Source of the DNA: Pedobacter sp. FW305-3-2-15-E-R2A2
Lineage (GTDB): Bacteria > Bacteroidota > Bacteroidia > Sphingobacteriales > Sphingobacteriaceae
DNA length: 64,000 nt
Reading direction: 5' to 3'
Assembly (NCBI RefSeq): GCF_038446955.1
Contig: NZ_CP151803.1
Span: 1,488,001 to 1,552,000 of the forward strand
Part shown: positions 9,809-18,800 of the stretch, in pieces
How positions within the stretch are numbered: position 1 is the stretch's first letter
How the letters are laid out: the number at the start of each line of letters is the position of its first letter
Translations under genes and position numbers: made by a program
Notes under the pieces: model-generated
The model's input: the letters and a program-made list of their open reading frames with translations, nothing else
Database searches by the model: none
What the model was told of the DNA's origin: nothing

Positions 9809-9853
9809 GGTGACAAAAGTCACCTGATGTCAGCGGAAGATTCTACATCTTTG
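9809..9853 (+). promoter_or_regulatory. Crp/Fnr operator and class II promoter of the tauE-yeeE genes
   Basis: Perfect palindrome GGTGACAAAAGTCACC (9809-9824) containing GTGA-N6-TCAC, followed by a weak -7 element CATCTTTG (9846-9853). The operator centre (9816.5) is 36.5 bp before the end of the -7, which puts it near -42 relative to a start at about 9859. That is the position from which class II Crp/Fnr activators work. The same spacing is found exactly at 11687-11730. Confidence 0.75.
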
Positions 9854-9880
9854 TCCTAAGCTTATTATTTAATGTTATTT

Positions 9881-10672
9881 ATGGAAGTTGTTGCATACCT
9901 GGCCTCAGCGCTGATTGGTATTTCTTTGGGATTGGTAGGAGGAGGTGGGTCGATTCTGACCGTTCCGGTGTTGGTTTATCTTTTTGGAATCCCTCCTTTG
10001 CTGTCTACCTCTTACTCTTTATTCATCGTAGGATGTACCAGTCTGGTTGGTGCCTGGCAGAATTATCGAAATGGGCTGGTTCAGGTGAAAACCGCTTTCC
10101 TGTTCGGAATCAGCTCGATCAGTACGGTATGGCTGACGCGGAAGTTTCTGATTCCGGCAATCCCTCAGCATATCGCCACATTCGACCATTTTGAGTTGAC
10201 GGAAAGAATGCTGATGATGGTGTTGTTTGCCATTTTGATGCTGACAGCAGCGATTGCCATGATCAGAAATGGTAAGAGCGGGGAAGTTTGTAACAAGGCA
10301 GAACCACCATTGAACTTGCCTAAATTGCTGTTTTATGGGGTAGGAATCGGTTTAACAACCGGATTGCTGGGCGCCGGAGGTGGATTTCTGCTGATTCCAA
10401 CCCTGGTGGTATTGGTAGGCCTTCCGATGAAAGAAGCGATTGGTACCTCTCTTTTTATCATCGCACTCAATTCGTTAATTGGTTTTTCCGGCGACTTAGG
10501 CCATTTCGAGATCGACTGGTTCTTTTTGCTAAAGATCACCGCAATCGCAGTGATAGGAATTTTTGTCGGAGGTAAAATGAGCGCGAAAGTAGATAGTAAA
10601 AAGCTAAAAACCGGCTTCGGTTGGTTTGTATTATTAATGGGGACTTATATCCTCCTAAAAGAAATTCTTTAA
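9881..10672 (+). CDS. TauE/SafE (TSUP) family sulfite/sulfonate exporter
   Basis: Membrane transporter of 263 residues with about eight hydrophobic helices arranged as two repeats. Each begins with the family's glycine-rich signature: GISLGLVGGGGSILTVPVL near the N-terminus and GLTTGLLGAGGGFLLIPTLV in the second half. The family exports sulfite, sulfonates or related anions. ATG 9881 (MEVVAY) is preferred over 9872 because homologues begin at this Met and the predicted transcript starts near 9859. It is the first gene of a tight set with the two YeeE/YedE halves (4-bp gap to the next) and is placed under the Crp/Fnr operator. Confidence 0.85.
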   Translation: MEVVAYLASALIGISLGLVGGGGSILTVPVLVYLFGIPPLLSTSYSLFIVGCTSLVGAWQNYRNGLVQVKTAFLFGISSISTVWLTRKFLIPAIPQHIATFDHFELTERMLMMVLFAILMLTAAIAMIRNGKSGEVCNKAEPPLNLPKLLFYGVGIGLTTGLLGAGGGFLLIPTLVVLVGLPMKEAIGTSLFIIALNSLIGFSGDLGHFEIDWFFLLKITAIAVIGIFVGGKMSAKVDSKKLKTGFGWFVLLMGTYILLKEIL

Positions 10673-10676
10673 CATC

Positions 10677-11234
10677 ATGATAGACTTCATCAAACAACCC
10701 TGGCCATGGTATTTCTCAGGTTTTATGATCGTACTGATCATGCTTATGCTGATTTTCTGGGGAAAATCATTCGGCTTCTCCTCCAATTTAAGAACCATTT
10801 GCAGCATGGCGGGTGCAGGAAAGAAAGTGAAATTCTTTGATTTCAACTGGAAAGCGCAGCAATGGAACCTGTTGTTTTTATTGGGCTCCATCATTGGGGG
10901 CTGGATCTCGGCCCAGTTCCTGAGCAATCCAAATGAGCTGCAGTTGTCGGCGAATACGGTTGCGGAGCTGAAAGACCTTGGCATCCACTTTAACGGGTCG
11001 CTTAACCCTGAGGAATTGTTTTCCCTTGCTGCATTGTCCAGTCCAAAGACCTGGTTGTTATTGTTGTCGGGCGGAATTCTGGTTGGATTCGGTTCCAGAT
11101 ATGCAGGTGGCTGTACCTCGGGACATGCGATTTCCGGCTTGTCGAACCTGCAGCTTCCTTCCCTCATCGCGGTAGTTGGCTTTTTTATCGGCGGATTACT
11201 GATGACCTGGCTGATTCTTCCTTTTATCCTGTAA
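10677..11234 (+). CDS. YeeE/YedE family thiosulfate transporter, first half
   Basis: Integral membrane protein of 185 residues. It has four to five hydrophobic segments and the cysteine motif GGCTSGHAISGLS (about residues 143-155), which matches the conserved Cys sites through which YeeE/TsuA-type transporters pass thiosulfate. The full-length family is about twice this size; here the second half is a separate gene (11266-11679), the usual Bacteroidota arrangement. It starts 4 bp after the TauE-like gene, so the two are probably translationally linked. Confidence 0.85.
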   Translation: MIDFIKQPWPWYFSGFMIVLIMLMLIFWGKSFGFSSNLRTICSMAGAGKKVKFFDFNWKAQQWNLLFLLGSIIGGWISAQFLSNPNELQLSANTVAELKDLGIHFNGSLNPEELFSLAALSSPKTWLLLLSGGILVGFGSRYAGGCTSGHAISGLSNLQLPSLIAVVGFFIGGLLMTWLILPFIL

Positions 11235-11265
11235 ACATAAACCTGTAATTATAAATCTGCAGCAC

Positions 11266-11679
11266 ATGAAATCAATAAAATATATCCTTGCCGGAATCCT
11301 TTTTGGCATTGTCATGATCAAATCGGAAGCGGTATCCTGGTTCCGGATTTACGAGATGTTCCGGTTCCAGTCTTTTCAAATGTATGGCATCATCGGAACA
11401 GCAGTTGTTCTGGGTGCGATCTCGGTATTTCTGATTAAAAAAATGAACTGGAAAGATGCTTCACACCTTCCGATTGTATTCAAAGATAAGGAACGTCCTT
11501 ATACAAAATACCTGATCGGCGGAACGATCTTTGGTCTGGGATGGGCTTTAACCGGTGCCTGTCCGGGGCCAATGTTTGTGAACCTGGGTTATGGCTATCT
11601 AACAATGGCGATCGTCATTATAGGTGCGCTCCTGGGAACTTTTCTTTATGGACTGATCAAAGATAAATTGCCACATTAA
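11266..11679 (+). CDS. YeeE/YedE family (DUF6691-type) transporter, second half
   Basis: Membrane protein of 137 residues with about four hydrophobic helices. The second conserved cysteine motif of the family is seen in GWALTGACPGPMFVNLGYG (about residues 86-104). Its pairing with the preceding half-size YeeE/YedE gene, 31 bp upstream, suggests that the two polypeptides assemble into one thiosulfate-uptake channel. The second Crp/Fnr operator begins 6 bp after its stop codon. Confidence 0.82.
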   Translation: MKSIKYILAGILFGIVMIKSEAVSWFRIYEMFRFQSFQMYGIIGTAVVLGAISVFLIKKMNWKDASHLPIVFKDKERPYTKYLIGGTIFGLGWALTGACPGPMFVNLGYGYLTMAIVIIGALLGTFLYGLIKDKLPH

Positions 11680-11685
11680 ACAATG

Positions 11686-11730
11686 TGTGACTTTCATCAC
11701 TAAAAAAGTAGTCCACAATGCCCAAATTTG
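11686..11730 (+). promoter_or_regulatory. Crp/Fnr operator and class II promoter of the persulfide dioxygenase gene
   Basis: TGTGACTTTCATCACT (11686-11701) contains GTGA-N6-TCAC and is followed by CAAATTTG (11723-11730). From the first base of GTGA to the end of the -7 is 44 bp, identical to the upstream site at 9810-9853. Transcription would start near 11736, downstream of the ATG at 11718, so translation must start at 11766. Confidence 0.72.
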
Positions 11731-11765
11731 TAAGGACAAAGGGTTTTACGTTAAAAACAACAAAG

Positions 11766-13121
11766 ATGATTATAGAACAATTTAAAGATGAATTTTTAGC
11801 CCATTACAGCTATGCAATAGTCAGCGAATGTGAACAAAAGATCATACTGATCGATCCTTCCCGTAATCCGGAACCTTATTATGAGTTTGCTAAGAAATTC
11901 GAAGCAGAGATCATTGGCGTCATAGAAACGCATCCTCATGCTGATTTTGTGAGCAGTCATTTGCAGATCCACCAGGATACGGGAGCCACGATATATGCAC
12001 ACAGTTTAACGGGTGTATCTTATCCATTTACGCCTTTTGATGAAGGTGATGAGATCAGTTTCGGTAAAATAAAATTGAAAAGCCTGCACACTCCTGGACA
12101 TTCTCCGGACAGTATTTCCATTGTCCTGGAGCATGATGGCCGCGATAAAGCGGTGTTCACGGGCGATACCTTGTTTATCGGGGATTGCGGTAGACCGGAT
12201 TTAAGGGAATCAGTAGGGAACCTGCAGGCGAAAAGAGAAGAGCTGGCCCGAAAAATGTACCACTCGCTGAGGAATAAATTGATGAAATTAGCGGATGAGG
12301 TATTGGTTTATCCGGCACATGGTTCAGGAACCTTGTGCGGTAAAGCATTGAGTACTGCAAACTTGAGTACGATAGGGGCAGAGAAGCTAAGCAACTGGTC
12401 TTTGCAGGAAATGAAGGAAGATGACTTTGTACAGGAGCTCATCGCTGATCAGCCATTCATTCCTAAATATTTCGGCTTTGATGTAGACCTGAACCGTAAA
12501 GGTGCTGCTGCGTTTAACCCGCAGATGGAAAAAGTGAAGGTTTTAAATCACCCGGATGCGGAAGTGCTTCAGGCAGCTATTTTAGTGGTGGATGCCCGTC
12601 CCGAAAACATTTTTAAGGAAGGACATTTACCGGGAGCAATCAACATTGTCTATGGCAAGAAATTTGAAACCTGGCTGGGAAGTATTGTCAGACCGGGGGA
12701 GAAATTTTACCTGACGGCTGCCGACCAGGAACAGTTAACCGAACTGATCCGGAGAACAGCAAGCATTGGTTATGAAGATTTTATCGAAGCTGCATTTGTA
12801 ACCTATACAGGAGATGTGATCATGCCGGTAATGCCTTTGGAATATTTTATCAGCAATCCGGATGATTTTACCGTCATTGATGTCAGAAATGAAAATGAGG
12901 TGAAAAAGAAAACCATCTTTGCAGATTCACTGAACATTCCGCTTGGAGAATTAAGGGAGCGCATCAAAGAAGTTCCGGCAGGAAAGCCGATTGTGGTACA
13001 CTGTGCCGGAGGAAGCAGAAGTGCCGCCGGAAGCAGCATCATTGCTGCGGAACTGGGTGCAGAAATTCCGGTCTATGATTTAGGGGGAGCGGTTCGCGAT
13101 TTTAATGCATCAGAAAAATAA
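11766..13121 (+). CDS. Persulfide dioxygenase-rhodanese fusion
   Basis: Cytoplasmic enzyme of 451 residues combining an ETHE1-like metallo-beta-lactamase fold domain (1-245) with two rhodanese domains (about 260-345 and 360-451). The mononuclear iron ligands of persulfide dioxygenases are present as His56 (THPHAD), His112 (HTPGH) and Asp134 (TGDTLF). The usual next His of HxHxDH is Phe61, which is tolerated because the second metal site is unused. The first rhodanese has no catalytic Cys (FYLTAADQ); the second has Cys413 in HCAGGSRSA. It likely oxidises glutathione-type or low-molecular-weight persulfide to sulfite and shuttles sulfane sulfur. The start follows from the promoter at 11686-11730 and matches the family's usual N-terminus (MIIEQ). 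Confidence 0.88.
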   Translation: MIIEQFKDEFLAHYSYAIVSECEQKIILIDPSRNPEPYYEFAKKFEAEIIGVIETHPHADFVSSHLQIHQDTGATIYAHSLTGVSYPFTPFDEGDEISFGKIKLKSLHTPGHSPDSISIVLEHDGRDKAVFTGDTLFIGDCGRPDLRESVGNLQAKREELARKMYHSLRNKLMKLADEVLVYPAHGSGTLCGKALSTANLSTIGAEKLSNWSLQEMKEDDFVQELIADQPFIPKYFGFDVDLNRKGAAAFNPQMEKVKVLNHPDAEVLQAAILVVDARPENIFKEGHLPGAINIVYGKKFETWLGSIVRPGEKFYLTAADQEQLTELIRRTASIGYEDFIEAAFVTYTGDVIMPVMPLEYFISNPDDFTVIDVRNENEVKKKTIFADSLNIPLGELRERIKEVPAGKPIVVHCAGGSRSAAGSSIIAAELGAEIPVYDLGGAVRDFNASEK

Positions 13122-13140
13122 CATCCATCAGTATCAGATC

Positions 13141-13653
13141 ATGGCAGTTCCCCGAAATAAAGAAGAGCTTTTAAGCGCAATCCGGACAACCTATCAGAAG
13201 TTAAAAGTAGATCTGGCAGGCATCTCAGAAGATCAGGCACAAGTGCCCGAACTGGAAGGGCATGCGAAAGATACCAAAATGACAGTGGTCAACCTGTTGT
13301 CTTACCTCTGTGGATGGGCAGAACTGGTCTTGAAATGGCAGGAACGAAAGGAGCTTGCTTTGCCGGTAGATTTTCCGGAAACCGGATATAAATGGAATGA
13401 GCTGGGGAAACTGGCGCAGAAATTCTATAAAGATTATGAGGGGGACAGCCTGGAAACGATTAGCGGGAAACTGGAGCAGGCCGTACAGCGGATCTTGTCT
13501 GTAGTGGAAGGAAAAAGTAATGAGGCACTTTATGGTATTGCCTGGTATGACAAATGGACGATGGGGAGGATGATCCAGTTTAACACTTCCTCCCCATATA
13601 CCAATGCCAGAGGGCGCATCCGTAAATGGAAAAAGGAAATGAAGCTAATGTGA
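13141..13653 (+). CDS. ClbS/DfsB family four-helix bundle protein
   Basis: Helical protein of 170 residues in the ClbS/DfsB (DUF1706-type) family: it opens MAVPRNKEELLSAI and has a C-terminal tryptophan cluster (WYDKWTMGRMIQFNTSSPY) typical of the family. ClbS is a colibactin-resistance cyclopropane hydrolase; most family members, including this one, have no known substrate. It begins 19 bp after the dioxygenase gene and may be read through from it. ATG 13141 is preferred to 13105, which would overlap the upstream coding region and adds a non-conserved tail. Confidence 0.85.
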   Translation: MAVPRNKEELLSAIRTTYQKLKVDLAGISEDQAQVPELEGHAKDTKMTVVNLLSYLCGWAELVLKWQERKELALPVDFPETGYKWNELGKLAQKFYKDYEGDSLETISGKLEQAVQRILSVVEGKSNEALYGIAWYDKWTMGRMIQFNTSSPYTNARGRIRKWKKEMKLM

Positions 13654-13774
13654 TTAGTGCTCAGTGTTTTGTATAGGACTTAACAATTTGATTACATTGG
13701 CTTTTTAAAGCTTTTACAGAAAATTTAATTAATATTGAGCGGAATCTTCAAAAAATGGGGGCTGATTCCGAAGT

Positions 13775-14353
13775 ATGACCTTGTACACGACTTTAACCGA
13801 TCATGAATTAGTTGCATTTCTGAAGGATGGTGACAAAACTGCTTTTACCGAAATTTACAATCGATATAAGGGCTTATTGTATATTCACGCCTATAACAGG
13901 CTGAGAAATCAACAGGAAGCAGACGATGTGGTTCATGAGCTTTTCGCTTCTCTCTGGACCAAAAGAGAAGACCTTTTTTTAAAAACACACCTCTCCGGAT
14001 ACCTTTATCAGGCGATCCGAAACAGAATCATTGATGTGATTTCCCATAAAAAAGTAGAATCAGCATACATGGTGTCCCTTCAGCATTTTATTGACCATAG
14101 CGAAGCGGTTACCGATCACCTGGTGAGAGAAAATGAATTGAGCGCCCTGATCGAAAAAGAGATCAGTGCTCTACCGGCCAAGATGAGGGAGGTTTTCGAA
14201 TTGAGCAGAAAAGCAAACCTTTCTCATAAAGAAATCGCAGGTAAACTGGAACTGTCCGAAATGACGGTTAAAAAACACATCAACAATGCGTTGAAGATCC
14301 TTAGAAGCAAGTTCGGCCTGATCAGTTTTCTGCTTTATCTCGGACATCATTAA
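13775..14353 (+). CDS. ECF sigma factor, FecI-like
   Basis: RNA polymerase sigma-70 family factor of 192 residues. Region 2 covers about 15-85 (FTEIYNRYKGLLYIHAYNRLRNQQEADDVVHELF). The region 4 HTH covers about 125-180 (LPAKMREVFELSRKANLSHKEIAGKLELSEMTVKKHI). It belongs to the Bacteroidota group that pairs with FecR-type anti-sigma factors; the partner gene follows 79 bp downstream. The unit is expected to activate the adjacent SusC/SusD genes when the TonB receptor is engaged by its ligand, with the receptor's STN domain sending the signal. Confidence 0.92.
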   Translation: MTLYTTLTDHELVAFLKDGDKTAFTEIYNRYKGLLYIHAYNRLRNQQEADDVVHELFASLWTKREDLFLKTHLSGYLYQAIRNRIIDVISHKKVESAYMVSLQHFIDHSEAVTDHLVRENELSALIEKEISALPAKMREVFELSRKANLSHKEIAGKLELSEMTVKKHINNALKILRSKFGLISFLLYLGHH

Positions 14354-14432
14354 ATTATTGAAAATATTTTCATTTTCTTTTACGCCCTAAGCCTGAGCTA
14401 ACCGTCTATACCTTAATTAGCGGATAAAGCTC

Positions 14433-15581
14433 ATGGAGGCAAAAGAATTACTAGAGAAATACAGGACAGGAAATTGTACAGATGCAGAAAAAGCAATTGT
14501 AGAAACATGGTATCTGAAGTTTGAACAGGAGGAGGGCAATTTGCTTTCCGGTACTCAAATCACTGAGGCTACTGACCGGATCTGGAATCGGATGCCGATT
14601 CATGAGGTGGAAGAGATAAAACCAGTTAGGCGCAACCTTTGGCCGGCAATTGGGACCGCTGCGGCAGTCGTATTGTTAGGCGCTCTGGCTTTGTATTTCT
14701 TCAACCCTTCCCCTTTAAATCCTTCAAAGGAACAGTTGTCGAACATAAATCCGGCAACGGAACAAGTGATTCTTCCAGGTGGCAATAAGGCGGTATTGAC
14801 GCTTGCCGATGGCAAACAAATTACGCTTGATGAAGCCGGAAATGGTAAGCTGGCAGAGCAGTCTGGCATCACAATTACCAAAACTAAAGACGGCCAGCTG
14901 GTGTATACGGTTTCCCCCTCAGCGGTTGCGGCTAAAGGACCGGCCATGAATATGATCGCTACGCCTAAAGGCGGACAATATCAGGTTAACCTGCCCGATG
15001 GAACAAAAGTATGGCTCAATGCAGCCTCTTCACTACGCTATCCTGCGGCATTTACTGCCGGGGTCCGTCAGGTCAGTTTAACGGGAGAAGCGTATTTTGA
15101 AGTGGCTAAAGTACGCTCTGAAATGCCTTTTAAAGTGTCAACGGCCACGCAAACGGTAGAAGTGCTGGGGACTCATTTTAACATCAATTCCTATACGGAT
15201 GAGCCTGCTGTAAAAACGACTTTACTGGAAGGTGCGGTTAAAGTGATCAGCCCTGCAACAGCGGTAAAAGAATTGATCTTAAAACCGGGGCAGCAATCGG
15301 CATTACGTGGAGCGCAGCTGAATGTTGCTGAAGTGAATGAAGAAGAAGTCATCGCCTGGAAAAATGGCATGTTCAGGTTCAGAGATGCAGACCTGCAAAC
15401 GGTCATGAGATCTGTTGCCAGATGGTATGATGTACAGGTGAATTATGAAGGCACATTGCCGGTAAGACAATTCTCCGGGGAAATCCATCGCAACGTCAAC
15501 TTATCGGAAGTACTGGACATCCTGAGCTTCTTTAAAGTCCATTTCAGAGTAGACGGAAAGACCATCACCGTCACAAAATAG
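14433..15581 (+). CDS. FecR-type anti-sigma factor
   Basis: Inner-membrane signal relay of 382 residues. A short cytoplasmic N-terminus that would hold the sigma factor is followed by one transmembrane helix (about 68-90, WPAIGTAAAVVLLGALALYFF). A periplasmic FecR beta domain comes next (about 170-270, PDGTKVWLNAASSLRYP, TGEAYFEVAK), then a C-terminal STN-like DUF4974 domain (about 310-382, FRFRDADLQTVMRSVARWYDV). It is encoded directly between its sigma factor and a SusC-type receptor with an STN domain, the standard signalling set. Confidence 0.92.
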   Translation: MEAKELLEKYRTGNCTDAEKAIVETWYLKFEQEEGNLLSGTQITEATDRIWNRMPIHEVEEIKPVRRNLWPAIGTAAAVVLLGALALYFFNPSPLNPSKEQLSNINPATEQVILPGGNKAVLTLADGKQITLDEAGNGKLAEQSGITITKTKDGQLVYTVSPSAVAAKGPAMNMIATPKGGQYQVNLPDGTKVWLNAASSLRYPAAFTAGVRQVSLTGEAYFEVAKVRSEMPFKVSTATQTVEVLGTHFNINSYTDEPAVKTTLLEGAVKVISPATAVKELILKPGQQSALRGAQLNVAEVNEEEVIAWKNGMFRFRDADLQTVMRSVARWYDVQVNYEGTLPVRQFSGEIHRNVNLSEVLDILSFFKVHFRVDGKTITVTK

Positions 15582-15715
15582 ACCAACTTATAAATACCAA
15601 ACCATACTCACCAAACAAACAAAAAAAGAAATGGAAAGAAAACTACGAAAAGACTGATCCCAGGTCAGGGTAATTCAACAAAAAGCGGTGTTTCCTAAAG
15701 GAACCATCTGCCCAT

Positions 15716-15824
15716 AAAAAAACCGCAGAAGTGTTCGAGCACAACTGCGGAATATCTGAGTTAACCCTTCCCGGAAAATCCGGGACAAAACAATCTTGCG
15801 AACTATTTACTGTATTAACCCAAA
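15716..15824 (-). ncRNA. Candidate cis-antisense RNA in the susC leader
   Basis: On the minus strand a canonical intrinsic terminator lies just upstream of susC. The stem is CCGCAG/CTGCGG (15723-15728 with 15745-15750), with further pairing inside, and it is followed by seven T (15716-15722). A minus-strand -7 element TACTTTTG lies at 15830-15837, overlapping the susC start codon, so an RNA of about 110 nt antisense to the susC 5' leader would run from about 15824 to 15716. Bacteroides Sus-like loci are known to carry cis-antisense small RNAs at this place (DonS type). No -33 was found at normal spacing. A second hairpin (TCCCGG/CCGGGA, 15769-15785) lies within. Confidence 0.5.
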
Positions 15825-15836
15825 CATTACAAAAGT

Positions 15837-18800
15837 ATGAATTTTAATGCTATTACTACAGCTATGTCCAAGGCATGGCTCCCTCCTAAATTGCTACTTA
15901 TTATGAAGTTGACTTCCATCTTGTTGTTCCTGGCCCTGATGCAGGCCAGTGCAAAAGGATACAGCCAAATCAGCCTGAAGGAAAAAAATGCGCCTTTAGA
16001 AAGGATTTTGGAATCCATTAAAAGACAAACCGGATATGTCTTTTTTTACGACAATAATGATATCCGCCAGACCAGGATTTCTATCGAAGTAAGAAATGCC
16101 TCATTGGAATCGGTTTTAAACGAATGTTCAAAGGTCCTTCCGCTAACTTTTAAGGTCGTTGGAAATAATGTCTTGCTAAAAAGAAAAGAGCTGGACCTGA
16201 TCAAATCTGAAGGAATCGCCCTGGCAATGGTGTTAAAAGGGAAGGTCATCGATGAGACGGGATTGCCGCTTCCAGGGGTGAGCATCCAGCTGCATGCGGA
16301 AGGTTTTAAACAAGGCACGCAGACAAACTCAGCCGGAGAATATGCTTTTAATCTTTCAAAAGCAGGTAAATATCAGCTGACGGCTACGTTTATCGGCTAT
16401 GAAAAACAGATCGCTGTTGTGGAGGTTTCAAAAGGGGATGTATTGAAGAACATTACTTTAGTCCCTTCTAATCAGGATCTTGCTGAAGTAATGGTCGTTG
16501 CTTATGGCACACAGACTAAAGCTTCCTTTACAGGATCTGCAAAGACACTGAAATCTGATGTTTTGAATGGTAGCCCAAGGGCGAGTATTCAGGAGACTTT
16601 GCAGGGAAATGTAGCGGGTTTGGTTTCTTCAAATGGTTCAGGACAACCAGGTGCGGTTCCTAATGTAAGGATCCGTGGTATTGGTTCGGTAACTGCCGGA
16701 AGTGGTCCGCTATATGTAGTGGATGGAATTCCTTTGGAATCCGGACAAATCAATAGCCTGAACAATTTCGATGTCGAAACGGTAACGGTTTTAAAAGATG
16801 CTTCTGCAGCTTCGATCTATGGATCAAGAGCGGCAAATGGGGTGATCTTAATTACCACTAAAGGAGGTGTCTCGGGTAAAACTGTGATTACAGCTTCTGC
16901 GCAGACAGGGGCAAATAGTGTGACGAATATCAAAGGACATAAACCTTTGAATACGACTGAAATGCTGGAGCTGTTAAAAGAAGGTTGGGTTAATAAACCA
17001 AAAGACAATGACCTTGCGCTTTATGAGAAGGAATTGAAGGACAATGCGATAGATCCGACCATAAATACAGATTGGTTTGACCTGTTGACAAGAACAGGAA
17101 ACCATACGCAACTGGACCTTTCGGCAAGTGGAGGTACGGAGAAAACTAAGTTTTATGTTTCCGGAAGTCATTATATTGCTAAGGCTGCACTATTGGGCAG
17201 TGAATTTACCAGAAGTACAGGAAACTTAAGACTGAGCAATCAGGCCACAGAAAACCTTTCATTTAACGGTGGGATTCAAATCAACTATCGCCATACCGAA
17301 GGTCAGGCTGATGGGGGAACATTTGGAAACCCTGTTCGTATGTATACCATTTATCAACCTTGGTTAAGGGCATATAATGATGATGGCACTTATGATTTCA
17401 GTTACTTTAACCGCTACAATCCGATGGCGCAGGTACTGGAAAGTTTTGACAAGAGAGATTCTTATGGAATGCTGGGTAATTTCCTTGCAAAATATCAGAT
17501 TATTCCTTCTTTGTCTGTCGAAAACCAATCGAATATCAGCTTTGGCTATGATGAACGTCTGGAATATAATAAATCCGGTGTGGGTACTTCACGTACAGAT
17601 GGTGGAAGAGCAACATCTTCAACAGCCCGTGCAACGAACTGGGTAAATACCACGATCCTTCGTTTCAATGAGACTTTTGGAGAATTCGGACTTAAAACTT
17701 ATCTGGGTTATGAGGCGCAAAAAGTAGTGAACGTAGGTAATAACCTGACTAAAAAGAATTTCCTGCCAAATACTTACACATTGGACAATGCCTCGATTTT
17801 ATCTGATGGAGGATCTTTCGGTACAGACAATGCGCTGAATTCCGTGTTTTTAAATGCTTCGGTAGATTATCAGTCTAAATATTATTTAAGTGCTTCTGCA
17901 CGTCGTGATGGTTCTTCGCGATTTGGTTCTGAAAAAAGATGGGGTAATTTCTGGTCTGTAGGTGCCTCATGGAACCTGAGCAGAGAAAACTTTATGACAG
18001 GGCAAGACGTGATTTCTGATCTGCGTTTGAGAACGAGTTATGGCGTTAACGGAAACCAGGATGTTGATAATTTTGTTTCCCGCGCACTATATAGTAGCTC
18101 AAGTTATGACAATGCCCCTGGTCTGGTTTTCTCTAATTATGGAAATAACCTGCTAACCTGGGAGAAAAATAAGCCTTTTAATATCGCCATGGATTTTGGT
18201 GTGCTGAACAACAGGCTGACAGGTACTTTCGAATATTATACACGTGCAACTTCAGATTTGTTATTGAACAGACCAATCTCGGCCACAAACGGATTGAAAA
18301 GCTATATGGATAATATTGGTGCCATGAAGAATACAGGACTGGAACTCGAACTGAGCAGCATCAACTTTAAGCCTGAAGATAATGGTTTCGGATGGACGAC
18401 CAATTTTAACATCTCTACGATGAATAATAAGGTGACCAAATTGGGCAGTCCTATTATCTCAGGCGTATACAACCGTTTTGAAGGTGGTGATTTCTACCAG
18501 TTGTATATGGTGGGTTATGCTGGTGTTGATCCTGCTAATGGAGAAGCTTTGTGGTATACTGATGGTACGAAATCAAAAACAACGAATGATTATGGTTCTG
18601 CCAGCCCCTTCAATCAGGGAAGCGCATTGCCTGATTTCTTTGGTGGTTTAACAAATACGTTTACCTATAAAGGTTTCTCACTGAGCTTCCAGCTGAACTT
18701 TAACTTCGGAAACAAGGTGTACGACAATTATGGAGCAACGAGTGCTTCTGATGGTTCAGGTGGTTTTGCACCTACCACAAAGATGACGCGTTATGCTTAT

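Noticed and set aside
11718..11765. Upstream ATG for the persulfide dioxygenase gene
   Set aside because: The predicted promoter starts transcription near 11736, after this codon, and the extra 16 residues are not family-like.
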